From Prorocentrum cordatum (taxonomy: Eukaryota > Sar > Dinophyceae > Prorocentrales > Prorocentraceae): a stretch of DNA of 64,000 nucleotides. Both the position numbers and the translations under genes were made by a program. Under the pieces are notes generated by a model that saw only the letters and a program-made list of their open reading frames with translations, was not told where the DNA came from and made no database searches. Below are positions 21,150 to 32,457 of the stretch, piece by piece; position 1 is the first letter of the stretch; each line of letters opens with the position of its first letter. Location: contig CAUYUJ010019253.1 in NCBI GenBank assembly GCA_963575745.1, positions 105,001 through 169,000 of the forward strand, given 5' to 3'.

Positions 21150-21270
21150 AGGCGGAGGAGGAGGAGGAGGAGGAGGAGGAGGAGGAGGAGGAGGAGGGGG
21201 AGGAGGGGGAGGGGGAGGCGAAGGAGGAGGAGCAGGAGGAGGAGGAGGAGGAGGAGGAGGAGGAGGAGGA
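21150..21270. repeat. (GGA)n microsatellite
   Basis: Imperfect GGA tract with GGGGGA interruptions, just beyond the 3' end of the mL43 gene. Confidence 0.92.
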
Positions 21271-21337
21271 GGGCCCCCCGAATGTGCATGCCAACCTGGA
21301 TGCGGCATCGCTTTTGCTTCGGCCGCGGGCGAGCACC

Positions 21338-22131
21338 TCACTCCACGCCCGCGCCGGGCAGGAACGGCTCGTTCAAGACGCCCTCCAGCACATGGCGGTC
21401 GAAGCCCTTGGGATGCGCCGCCTGGTCGCCCCAGCGCCCGCGCCGCTCCAGCAGGTGCTGCTCGGTCAGCTTCAGCGTCGTCTGCGAGTACTTCAGCTCC
21501 TTGTTTGTTAAAGTCGGGGCGTTGACCTAAGGAACCCTAAACAAGCTTTGAGGCCCCTTTTTTCCATAAGTTAAACTTCGATTTCCCATCGAAAACATAA
21601 GGAACACCTGAGGCAAGCTGTGAAACAATTAAGGAACGCGGAGCCCCTCCCCAACGAAAAGGGTTCCTTCTTCAGGGCCCCGACTGTAATTAGCATGGGG
21701 GAAACGGGTCCTGATGGAAACGGGTCCTGGACCCTGGGGACTTCCCCCAGGACGACCTGCTCATCCTGCGTCGTTTTCTGACCGCCCCGGGGCCCGTGGA
21801 GGGCCCCAGGAGCCCGAAAGCAGGGGAATGCCTCAGGAACCGTTTCCCTGGGGACCCGTTTCCCCCGTGGCGACTTTCGGAGAGCGGACCGCGGCATGAA
21901 CACAACTTCTCGGCCGTCTGCGCGCATTTCTCGGGCCTGGCGTTGGACCCCACTCCCCGCGCTCCCGTCTCTGGCGGGGCGGGGCGCCATGGGCGTGGGG
22001 GCGTGCCAGCGCCGGTCCGAGAAGTCCAAGCCGGCCACCCGAAGTTGACATGCTCGCTTTCTTGTTTCTGTGCCGACACAGCAACCAGTTCCATGCTTGT
22101 GTATATATATATATACATAGAGGGACCACCG

Positions 22132-22167
<36 letters not shown>

Positions 22168-25100
22168 GCGACGACGAGATCTCGAGGGATCTGGGGCAGG
22201 ACTCCAGCAGCTGTAGCCCGTGGAGGCCTCGGGGCGGCGCCAGCGGAGTCCGATCTCCTCTGCGGAGCCCTCTTCGAAGCCCAGTCTCACAGTCTTACGT
22301 ATAACACACACACATATATGTGTGTGTATATATATATATATATATATTCATACACAGACACCAGTTGCTAGTTCGTCTGCTCCTCCGTCCTGGGAGCCGA
22401 CGGGCTCCCAGTGCCTCTCCCTGGCGAACCTCAGGGCCTGGAACATGCCCTCCGCGGAGGGCTGCCAGAGGCCCTGGATGCTCCTGCGCTCCGTCCACAC
22501 GCGCGGGCCACCGTGCCGCAAGTACCTCCCCCCCGTACCCCCACTGGCTGCAGAGCCGCTCAAAGCGGGCCCTCCGCGGCCCCTCACGGCCAGTGCTCCG
22601 AGCCTCGCCTGGCCGTGGTGACAAGGATGGCCCCGAAGGCGAAACAGTGGGGAGAAGGACGAGGTGGGGAAGGGGGTGGAGGGCACAAGTTGGGGCTCTC
22701 GGAGTTGCGCTGGAGGTTAAGCAAGTCCTCGATCTGCCGGGGCTTCAGGTTCCGCAGCGAGATCTCGTACGACTCGCCCGACACCCACTCGGCCTCCCCC
22801 TCCCCTCCTCCTCCCCTTGCCCCCCGCGCGCGGGGGAGGAGGAGGAGGAGGAGGAGGAGGAGGAGGAGGAGGAGGAGGAGGAGGAGGAGGAGGAGGAGGA
22901 GGAGGAAGGAGGAGGAGGAGGAGGAGGAGGAGGCGGAGGAGAGGAGGAGGAGGAGAAGGAGGAGGAGGAGGAGGAGGAGGAGGAGGAGGAGCAGCGAGGA
23001 GGAGGAGGAGGAGGAGGAGGAGGAGGAGGAGGAGGAGGAGGAGGAGGAGGAGGAGGAGGAGGAGAGGAGGAGGAGGAGGAGGAGAGGGAGGAGGAGGAGG
23101 GGAGGAGGAGGAGGAGGAGGAGGAGGAGGAGGAGGAGGGAGGAGGAGGAGAGGAGGAGGAGGAGTAGGAGGAGGAGGAGGAGGAGGAGGGAGGAGGAGGA
23201 GGAGGAGGAGGAAGAGGAGGAGGAGGAGGAGGAGGAGGAGGAGGAGGAGGAGGCGCGCACCGCCTGGCGCTACCCATCCGTAGGGAGGCGCGGGGCAGAG
23301 AAGGAGTTAGACCTTCCGCAAGGGGGAAGGGCCTGATGGCGGGAGCTCAATCGGGACTAAACGGGGGGAGCCATCAACATGTTTGCAGCGCCCACCTAGC
23401 TCAGGCGAGATAGGCGGCACTCGACAGGCCTCCCCCTCAAAAAACAGAACTAAACAGGCTCGAGAAGCATCCCCATTCGCGGGTGGAGGACACGAGCTGC
23501 ATATTCAATTTTTGTTGCCTGGGAGCTACGAGTCGATGGATGGCTCGATCTACCCTGGCACCTAGTCTCGAGGAGGAGGAGGAGGAGGAGGAGGAGGAGG
23601 AGGAGGAGGAGGAGGAGGAGGAGGAGGAGGAGGAGGAGGGGGGAGGGGGAGGGGGAGGAGAAGGAGGAGGAGGAGGGAGGAGGGGGAGGAGGAAGGAAGA
23701 AGGAGGAGGACGGAGGAGGAGGAGAGAAGGGGAGGAGGGGGAGGAGGAGAAGGAGGAGGAGGAGGAGGAGGAGGAGGAGGAGGAGGAGGAGGAGGAGGAG
23801 GAGGAGGAGGAGGAGGGGGAGGAGGCGGAGGAGGAGAAGGAGGAGGAGGAGGAGGAGAAAGAGGAGAAAGAGGAGGGGGAGGAGGAGGAGGAAGAGGAGG
23901 AGGAGGAGGAGGAGGAGGAGGAGGAGGAGGAGGAGGAGGAGGGGGAGGAGGAGGAGAAGGAGGAGGAGGAGGACGAGGAGGAGGAGGAGGAGGAGGAGGA
24001 GGAGGAGGAGGAGTGAGGAGTGAGGAGTGATATTATAATAGTAAGGTGAGAGGATGAAGAGGGGAAAGAAGTGAGGGGGAAAGGGCTGAAGATGGTGATG
24101 TGGTTCCGATGGCGATGTAATTATGATGGTCAATGACCAAGGTTAACCGACGCATGCTCAACGATGCGGCAGCATGCCCCTCCCGTCCCACGTCCCCTCC
24201 TCTTCTTGCCATCGCTCGGACGTCCGTTCCCCGTGCAGCTCTCGGCCTCGGGTGTGCATTTTTCGCGGGAGGATCCAGGATGCGCCTCGATGGCCCTCGC
24301 CGAAACGATGCACACGTCCGAGCGGTGCCGAGCCATCGATCCCCGCAAACAATCTTCTCACCACAAGAGGGCGCCGTCCCCTTGGAGAACGAGTGTCCCA
24401 TGGACCTGCCATTCAGGCGGAGAGCCCAATTTGCAAAATGAGTTCCCCTGCACCTCTCAAGCTGCCGCGGGCGCGCAGTGGTAGGCCTGTGAACTTGCAG
24501 GACATGCCCAGCGACGGCCCCGCTTTCAGGCTCGGAGCCCTTGCTGCGTGCTTCGAGGAAGGGTGCAGCGGGATCCCACTTTTGACCAGGACCCACCATT
24601 CATCTCTTGGTTTCTGCAGCACCTTCGCCGGCCACGCCAAGTGGTGAAGTCTCCAGCGAGGGCCCCCACTTCGAGAAGGAGCTGCCTCTATCTTTGTGCG
24701 CGGGCCAAGGCGGGAGCCCCACATTGAAAACGAGCTAAGGCGAGAGTCTCATTGAAAAACTGCCCGCCCTGCACCAGTACAGCTGTTGGAAACTTCGGGG
24801 CTTCATCCTCATGTGCGGTGAACTCAGGCGGAATGTGCGGTGAGCTCAGGCGAAGCGCCTGGCCCTGGAGGGGGGGAGTGAGAGAGAGAGCGCTAGACAG
24901 AGACAGAGAGAGAAGCAGAAGGAGGAGCGAGATGAGTCTGACTCGCCCGGCACCCACTCGGCCTTGAGCTCCGGGTGGTCCATCCTGGAATGCTCGGTCA
25001 CGACGGAGACCTCGGAAGCCCCTCGCTACGACCACAGTCCAATCCCTCATTCCCTCCACCTCACTCCTCCCAAATCTCCTCGTTCTCATTTTGGTCCTCT

Positions 25101-26837
25101 GCGTCCTCATCGTCAACGTCCTCGTCAAAGTCATACCGCTTATGGATGCTGCCGGACACTCCTGATATTGCGTAGACCTTCCAGGAAGCAGGGCCCCCAA
25201 ACGGGCTGGGAGGGCCCCAAAGAAGTCCGCAAGGCGGCCCAAGAGGGCCCCGAGTCAGCCGAGGATCGCTCCCAAACTCCCAAGATGGCCTCCAGACGGA
25301 AGACGCAAGGTAGTCCCCAAGAGCCCCCCGAGAGAGCCTCCAGACGGTCCAAGAAGGCCCCAAGACGGCCCACGAGGCCTCCAGCCCCCGATAAGCCCCA
25401 AGACGCCCGCAAACCTGCCCCCAAGAGGCTTCCGACAGGCCTCTCGCGCTTCAGCGGGGGTCCATGCCTCTCTGCCTGCGAGGCATCCGGAAGTCGTCAT
25501 CGCCGCCCACGTGGCCAGGGGACAGGGTCTCGGCAACGAGGAGGCCTTCCGAAGGCGGGCCGCGGCGCACAGTCTGCGGGGGGGCGTGGACCTCAGAGGA
25601 GGAGGCGATCCTTTGGACGCCCGAAAAGGGTACAAAAAAGGGGAACAATGACCAACAACAAATGTTGTTCCAAACCAACAGCGGCCGCTGTTGGGCAGGC
25701 GGCCTTCTGTCTCACACGGACACAGCCGCGGCGGCGCGGACAGCGAGTCCTGTTCAGAATGAACAAGAACTGCTGTTGGGCATTGTACCCATTCTTTCCG
25801 TACACATTTCGTTCGTGCCGAGATCCCTCTCAGGGGTCAGGGGGCGAGGAACACCGACACCACGCCAGCATCCCCGCCACTTTGGTGGGGGGGAGCTGGA
25901 GCCTCGCGGCAAAGACGGTGCCTCCCCAGACGGCGGCCCGCGGGGGGGTCCCCGCGTTGACGGCGGGGAAGGGGGCTTTTAGCTGCCCCGGTACGCAACG
26001 CGCAGCAAGCAGCGCGTCGACACGGAGCTCAACACGCAGACTGAACACGCAGGCCTGGCGCGATACGTTCGCCAGAACGCGGGCGAACACGTGCCGAGCC
26101 AACCCGCAGCGTGTTGGCACGAGCGTTTTGAACACGGTCCCTGTTGCATCTCAACACGGGCGTATCAGTGCAGCCAAGGAAGGGGGTCTGCCGAAGGCCT
26201 CCTCGAGCTGCCATGCTCTCAGGGAAACAGGCCCCGGGGAAGTTTCTTTGCGACGGCAGCGGTGGGACTCCCAAGCTGGGCGCGCCGCCGTCAGGGCCAA
26301 CCGAGGCAACAACGGGCGCTCGAAGCGTACGCACTCAGGGAACATCCCTCTGCGTTAGCTCACGCCTCCTGCTCCACTCCCTCGCCCTCCCCTCCCTCGT
26401 GTTTGTCTTGCCTGGCTATCCTGATGTGTTTAGCTGCGAATTGTCTCCTTGGTTGCGAGAGCTTTGCGGTCTTCTGCCACGCGTATTCTTGATGCCAGGT
26501 TTGAGGGAAGGAACGGTTGCTCAATCTGTTCGTCCTCCTTCTCCGCCTGCTCTTCCTCCTCCTCCTCCTCCTCCTCCTCCTCCTCCTGGCCTGGGGGATG
26601 GGCCCGAGACGCCGAAACCATCGAAACGCCTACATGCTCCTTCCCTTGATCTGGAAATCTCCCAGAAGACCTCGACCCCCCCGAGTGTTTGCTTCGTGGC
26701 GAGACCTGCGGGTTCCGCTCCTTCCACACCGGCAGCAGATGCCTCAGGTAGAATCGTGTGCCCAGGCTGCTGCCGCCCGTCTCGCTGTAGCGGATGATGA
26801 CCCTCCTGAGGTGCCACTGCCCGGTCGCGGCGTTCAT
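21338..26837 (-). CDS. Mitochondrial large ribosomal subunit protein mL43, five exons
   Basis: Reconstructed exons (minus strand): 26837-26706, 25010-24963, 22793-22687, 22525-22375 and 21499-21338 (stop TGA), joining in phase to about 199 residues. Exon 1 (WHLRRVIIRYSETGGSS..., then KERNPQ) matches the N-terminus of the L51/S25/CI-B8 domain of mL43. Exons 2-3 supply VTEHSRMDHPELK and the following helix. Exon 4 carries RRSIQGLWQP, equivalent to the family's C-terminal HPSVQGxW. Exon 5 (KYSQTTLKLTEQ...) is an extension I do not recognise. Donors read GT, GC, GT and GA (or GC); acceptors are AG before G. Intron 2 (2.17 kb) is bounded by a 24-bp direct repeat. The start was chosen because plant homologues begin about ten residues before the same Trp. 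Exon 5 is the least certain. The related NDUFA2 fold was considered, but the IQGLWQP motif favours mL43. Confidence 0.72.
21512..21685. mobile_element. 174-bp TIR element D in mL43 intron 4 (uninterrupted copy)
   Basis: Begins AGTCGGGGCGTTGACC and ends GGGCCCCGACT; 9-bp terminal inverted repeats with weaker inward similarity (AAGGAACCCT on both sides). One end lies 12 bp from the exon 5 acceptor. A second copy, interrupted by a MITE, is at 46586-46943. No coding capacity. Confidence 0.78.
21694..21878 (+). repeat. Repeat A relative with long TIRs, in mL43 intron 4
   Basis: Ends are inverted repeats of about 33 bp (GGGGGAAACGGGTCC....GGAAACGG.TCCTG, reversed at 21840-21878). The interior (CATCCTGCGTCGTTTTCTGAC, GGCCCGTGGAGGGCC) is homologous to repeat A, so the family keeps its interior while its ends differ. 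Confidence 0.7.
22128..22180. repeat. (GAC)n/(GGC)n microsatellite in intron 4
   Basis: GAC triplets passing to GGC and back. A TATATATA run lies just upstream at 22099. Confidence 0.85.
22304..22350. repeat. (CA)/(TG)/(TA) dinucleotide tract in intron 4
   Basis: CACACACATATATGTGTGTG then (TA)n. It contains an in-frame TGA (22350-22348) that would end a read-through of exon 4. Confidence 0.88.
22771..22794 (-). repeat. Direct repeat at intron 2 acceptor / exon 3 start
   Basis: GACTCGCCCG(A)CACCCACTCGGCC on the plus strand, matching 24940-24963 at the other end of intron 2 with one difference. Either copy can supply the coding words for AEWV(S/P)GES. Confidence 0.9.
22835..23255. repeat. (GGA)n microsatellite, about 420 bp, in mL43 intron 2
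   Basis: Near-continuous GGA on the plus strand, which is UCC in the mL43 pre-mRNA. Frames are pure E, G or R runs. Confidence 0.95.
23575..24015. repeat. (GGA)n microsatellite, about 440 bp, in mL43 intron 2
   Basis: A second long GGA tract with GGGGGA, GAAGGA and GCGGAG interruptions. 23256-23574 between the two tracts has no recognisable feature. Confidence 0.95.
24016..24939. other. Remainder of mL43 intron 2, no feature recognised
   Basis: Mixed sequence. A GAGAGA run at 24885-24915 and a stretch (24707-24735) resembling positions 10-40 of the window. Confidence 0.4.
24940..24963 (-). repeat. Direct repeat at exon 2 end / intron 2 donor
   Basis: Partner of 22771-22794. With the split placed after CTCAAG the intron starts GC and ends AG. 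Confidence 0.88.
25190..25440. repeat. AAGAGGCCCC-type degenerate minisatellite in mL43 intron 1
   Basis: Irregular CCCAAGAGGCCCC, CCCAAGACGG and CCTCCAGACGG words. The same family fills 36150-36560 and 55260-55900. Confidence 0.75.
25621..25800. mobile_element. Foldback element of about 180 bp in mL43 intron 1
   Basis: Arms (25627-25682 and 25750-25795) share, in inverted orientation, GGGTACAA, AATGMCCAACA and TTGTTC at about 75% identity. At the inner edge of the left arm CCAACAGCGGCCGCTGTTGG (25675-25694) is a perfect 20-bp palindrome. No coding capacity. Confidence 0.65.
26545..26587. repeat. (TCC)n microsatellite in mL43 intron 1
   Basis: TCC on the plus strand, opposite in sense to the other GGA tracts of this gene. 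Confidence 0.92.
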
Positions 26838-26869
26838 GGCCGCGGGCCGCCAGGGGGCGAGGGCGGCGG

Positions 26870-26966
26870 CAGGAGGAGGAGGAGGAGGAGGAGGAGGAGG
26901 AGGAAACGGAGGAGGAGGAGGAGAAACGGAAGGAGGAGGAGGAGGAGGAGGAGGAGGAGGAGGAGG
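26870..26966. repeat. (GGA)n microsatellite at the edge of the assembly gap
   Basis: GGA tract about 30 bp upstream of the mL43 start codon, running into N bases. The gap was probably caused by this repeat. Confidence 0.93.
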
Positions 26967-27066
26967 NNNNNNNNNNNNNNNNNNNNNNNNNNNNNNNNNN
27001 NNNNNNNNNNNNNNNNNNNNNNNNNNNNNNNNNNNNNNNNNNNNNNNNNNNNNNNNNNNNNNNNNN
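26967..27066. other. Assembly gap (100 N)
   Basis: Exactly 100 N, so the true length is unknown. The mL43 promoter/5' UTR and the left edge of the macrosatellite may lie in it. Confidence 1.
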
Positions 27067-28140
27067 GCGTTCGACAGATTTCGACATGCGCGCGCGCGAA
27101 GCCCGTTTGGTAGCATGTTGTAAAAATCTTGAAAAAAAAACCTATGGTTTTCTTAAGATGTCGCAAGAGCTCGCGCGGAAGTTTTTGTAGCAACGCAGTG
27201 TTGCGAAACCATGTGTTTTTGTATGTTTTTCGGAAGCTCGATTGCGAAATCCTTCCGGCACCGAAGGTTTTTGAAGGATTTCGGCATGCGCGCGCGACGA
27301 CGCGCGCGTGCGCACTTCGTCCCATTTTTGCAAGGGATTCGCGAAAAAGTGTTATGTTAGAACAAAAAATGTTCCCGCATAGTGTTATTTGACAGGGAAC
27401 CGCAGGGGGGGGGGAACCCGGCTTGGCTGGGATGGTACGAATTCATATTTAGGATGGACATGTGGTCATAATCATATGTGATTTACAGCACGCGCGGGGG
27501 ACCCGATAAGTCCGGGGGGGGGGTAGAATCTATTAGTCTTTTAAAAAGGAGAATCCACTCTGCTGAACTTGAAATCGTCATCTCCACTGCTCGCGCAAAC
27601 ATCCCACCCACCCACCCGCAACTTGGTTTGCAAAACCTGTTAAGACCGACTACGACGACACCGACGACAACGACTAGGACGACACCGACGACGTCTCCGA
27701 CGACTTCGACGACGACAACGACGCCGACGCCGACGACGACGAAGACGACGACGACGACGCCAACGAAAGCGACGACGAGGGAGGAGGAAGGACGACGACG
27801 GCGACAACGACGACAACGACAACGACGAGGGAGGAGGGAGGACGGCGACGACGCGAACGACGACGAAGGAGGAAGGACGGCGACGTCGACGACGACAAAG
27901 ACGAGGGAGGAGGGAAGACGACGACGACAACGACGACGACGACGGCGACGAAATAGGAGGGACGACGACGAAACGCCGACGACGGACGACGACGACGACG
28001 TGGGAGGAGGAGGAAGGACGACCACGGCGACAACGACGACGGAAACGACCACGACGCCAAAGAGGACGACGACGACGAACATAAGAAAAGACAGAGGATG
28101 ACGTAGGCGACGACGACGGCGACGACGCGGAAGGAGGGAG

Positions 28141-28174
<34 letters not shown>

Positions 28175-29635
28175 CAAGAGCGCGCGCGCACGCTTTTGTT
28201 GAAAACCCGTGTTGCGAAACCTTGTGTTTGTAGTTTTTTGGACGCACGATTTTGAAATCCTTCCGAAACCGATGGGTTTTGAAGGTTTTCGGCGTACGCC
28301 CGCGACGACGCGCGCGTCTGCACTTCGTCCCATTTTTTGCAGAGGATTCTCGCGACGGCACACGCGCAAGGGCGTTCGACAGATTTCGACATGCGCGCGC
28401 GCGAAGCCCGTTTGGTAGCATGTTGTAAAAATCTTGAAAAAAACCTGTGGTTTTCTTAAGATTTCGCAAAAGCTCGCGCGGAAGCTTTTTTTAGCTAATC
28501 AATGTTGCGAAACCGTGTGTTTTGTATGTTTTCTGGAAACTCGATTGCGAAATCCTTCCGGCACTGACGGTTTTTGAAGGATTACGGCATGCGCGCGCGA
28601 CGACGCGCGCGTGTGCACTTCGTCAATTTTATCGCAAGGGATTCGTTAAAAAGTGTTATGTTAGAACCAAACATGTCACCGCATAGGTTTTTTTTTTATT
28701 TACACAAAAAAAAAACAGGGAACCTCAGGGGGGGGGAAACCGGCCTAGCGGGGATGGTATGATTTCATATTTTGAATGGACGAGTGTGCAGAATAATAAT
28801 AATATATATATATATGTGTATACACACATATGTATATATATATGATCATACTATCCCTGGGGGAACCGATAAGTCCGGGGGGGGAGTCTATTCGTTTTTT
28901 TAGAAAAGAGAATCGACGTGGTACAACCTGCGCGGTGCAATCTATGTTGCGCAATCCACTTCTACTGTCTTGAAGCTGTCCCAAGACATCTTCAGACAAG
29001 ACCGTGACGGTAGGTACTGCGTGGCACTTGGCCACGACACCGATGCCGACGACGACAGCGACATCGACGACGACGGCGCCGCCGACAGCGACTGCGACGA
29101 CACCGACGACGTCTCCAATGTTTTCGACGACGACAGCGAAGACGACGGCACCGACGACGACGACAACGACGCCGACGACGACGACGAAGACGACGACGTC
29201 GCCAACGGAGACGACGACGAGGGAGGAGAAAAAACGACGACGGCGACAACGACGACAACGACGATGGAGGAAGGAAGACGGCGACGACGCCAACGACGAA
29301 GAAGGAGGAAGGACGGCGACGCCGACGACGACAACGACGAGGGAGGAGGGAAGACGACGACGATGACAACGACGACGAAGACGACGACGACGACGGCGAC
29401 GAAATAGGAGGGACGACGACGAGACGCCGACGACGGACGACGACGACGAGGGAGGAGGATAACGACGAGGGAGGAGTGAAGACCACGACGACGACGACGA
29501 CGACGACGACGGCGACGAAATAGGAGGGACAACGACGAGACGCCGACGAAGACAACGAGGGAGGAAGGACAACCACGGCGACAACGACGACGGAAACGAC
29601 GACGACGACGCCAAAGACGACGAGGAAAGACAGAA

Positions 29636-29673
<38 letters not shown>

Positions 29674-29685
29674 GGGAGGAGAGAG

Positions 29686-29717
<32 letters not shown>

Positions 29718-31582
29718 AAGAGCGCGCGCGCGCACGCTTTTGTTGAAAATCCGTGTTGCGAAACCTTGTGTGTTTGTATGTTTTTTTGGACGCACGATTT
29801 CACAATTCTTCCGAAACTGAAGGTTTTTGAAGGATTTCGGCATACGCCCGCGACGACGCGCGCGTCTGCACTTCGTCCCATTTTTTGCACAGGATTCTCG
29901 CGACGGCACACGCGCAAGAGCGTTCGACAGATTTCGACATGCGCGCGCGCGAAGCCCGTTTGGTAGCATTTTGTGAAAATCTTGGAAAACCTATGGTTTT
30001 CTTAAGATTTCGCAAGAGCTCGCGCGTAAGTGTTTTTTTTTTGGAATCAGTGTTGCGAAACCATGTGCTTTTATATGTTTTTTGGAAATTCAATTTTGTA
30101 ATCTCTCCGGAACCGAATGTTTTTGAAGGATTTCGGCATGCGCGCGCCACGACGCGCGCGTGTGCACTTCGTCATTTTTTTCGCAAGGGATTCGTGAAAA
30201 AGTGCTATGTTAGAACAAAAAATGTCACCGCATAGTGTTTTTTACAAGGGGACCGCAGGGGGGGGGGAACCCGGCTTGGCTGGGATGGTACGAATTCATA
30301 TTTAGGATGGACATGTGGTCATAATCGTATGTAATTTACAGCACGCGCGGGGGAACCGATAAGTCCGGGGGGGGTAGAATCTATTAGTTTTTCAGAAAGG
30401 AGAATCCACCCTGCTGAACTTGAAATCGTCATCTCCACTGCTCGCGCAAACATCCCACCCACCCACCCGCAACTTGGTTTGCAAAACCTGTTAAGACCGA
30501 CTACGACGACACCGACGACAACGACTAGGACGACACCGACGACGTCTCCGACGACTTCGACGACGACAACGACGCCGACGCCGACGCCGACGACGACGAC
30601 GACGACGCCAACGAAGGCGACGACGAGGGAGGAGGAAGGACGACGACGGCGACAACGACGACAACGACGACGACGACAAGGGAGGAGGGAGGACGGCGAC
30701 GACGCGAACGACGACGAAGGAGGAAGGACGGCGACGCCGACGACGACAACGACGAGGGAGGAGGGAAGACGACGACGACGACAACGACGACGACGACGGC
30801 GACCACATAGGAAAGACGACGACGAGACGCCGACGACGGACGACGACGACGACGTGGGAGGAGGAGGAAGGACGACCACGGCGACAACGACGACGGAAAC
30901 GACCACGACGCCAAAGAGGACGACGACGACGAACACAAGAAAAGACAGAGGATGACGTGGGCGACGACGACGGCGACGACGCGGGAGGAGGGAGGACGGC
31001 GACGACGACAACGACGACGACGCAAGAGCGCGCGCGCACGCTTTTGTTGAAAATCCGTGTTGCGAAACCTTGTGCTTTTGTAGGTTTTTTGGACGCACGA
31101 TTTCGAAATCCTTCGAAAACGATGGGTTTTGAAGGATTTCGGCATACGCCCGCGACGACGCGCGCGTCTGCACTTCGTCTCATTTTTTGCAAAGGATTCT
31201 CGCGACGGCACACGCGCAAGGGGGTCCGACAGATTTCGACATGCGCGCGCGCGAAGCCCGTTTGGTAGCATTTTGTGAAAATCTTGAAAAACCCATGGTA
31301 AACTTAAGATTTCGCAAAAGCTCGCGCGGAAGCTTTTTTAGCAAATCAATGTTGCGAAACCATGTGGTTTTGTCTGTTGTTTGGAAACTCGATTGCGAAA
31401 TCCTTCCGGCACCGAAGGTTCTTGAAGGATTTCGGCATGCGCGCGCGACGACGCGCGCGTGTGCACTTCGTCCCATTTGTTGCGAGGAATTCGTGAAACA
31501 AATGTTATGTTAGAACAAAACATGTCACCGCATAGTGTTTTTTTTAGAAGGGAACCTCAGGGGGGGGGAACCCGGCCTGGCT

Positions 31583-31650
31583 GGGATGGTATGATTTCAT
31601 ATTTAGGATGGACGAGTGTGCAGAAAATATATGAAATCATACTATCCCAG
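31583..31650. repeat. AT-looped palindrome within a macrosatellite unit (clearest copy)
   Basis: GGGATGGTATGATTTCATAT and ATATGAAATCATACTATCCC are a 20-bp inverted pair with one mismatch around a loop of about 28 bases. Equivalent sites near 28755, 32945, 34250, 35590, 40820 and 42450 carry TA expansions of different length in the loop. Confidence 0.88.
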
Positions 31651-32422
31651 GGGGAGCCGATAAGTCCGGGGGGGGTAGAGCCTTTTCTTGTTTTAGAAAG
31701 GAGAATTAATCTTGACCGTCTTGAAGCTGTCCTCTCCACTGCTCGTGCAAACATCCCACCCTGCCACCCGCAACTTGGTCGCAAGACCTCTTCAGACAAG
31801 ACCGTGACGGTAGGTACCACATGGCACTTGGCCACGACACCGACGCCGACGACGACAGCGACATCGACGACGACGGCACCGCCCACACCGACTGCGACGA
31901 CACCAGCGACGTTTCCAATGTTTCGACGACGACAACGACGACGACGACGCCAACGACGCCGACGACGACGACGAAGACGACGACGACGTCGCCAACGGAG
32001 ACGACGACGAGGGAGGAGAAAAAACGACGACGGCGACAACGACGACAACGACGATGGAGGAGGGAAGACGGCGACGACGCCAACAACGAAGAAGGAGGAA
32101 GGACGGCGACGCCGACGACGACAGCGACGAGGGAGGAGGGAAGACGACGACGACGACAACGACGACGAGGACGACGACGACGGCGACGAAATAGGAGGGA
32201 CGACGACGAGACGCCGACGACGGACGACGACGACGAGGGAGGAGAAAAAACGACGAGGGAGCAGTGAAGACCACGACGACGACGACGACGACGGCGACGA
32301 AATAGGAGGGACAACGACGAGACGCCGACGAAGACAACGATGGAGGAAGGACGACCACGGCGACAACGACGACGGAAGCGACGACGACGCCAAGACGACG
32401 ACGACGACGAGGAAAGACAGAA

Positions 32423-32457
<35 letters not shown>

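Noticed and set aside
22320-23336. Long E/R/G/P/S frames over the GGA tract
   Set aside because: Intronic microsatellite of the mL43 gene.
25061-25190. Minus-strand acidic tail (KRYDFDEDVDDEDAEDQNENEE) as a terminal exon
   Set aside because: Sits inside intron 1 of mL43, only triplet-like DEN composition, and no neighbouring exon with a recognisable domain.
26430-26705. Read-through of mL43 exon 1 into an E-rich tail
   Set aside because: Exon 2 continues the conserved mL43 sequence exactly after NPQ, so this frame is intron 1; retention as an isoform cannot be excluded.
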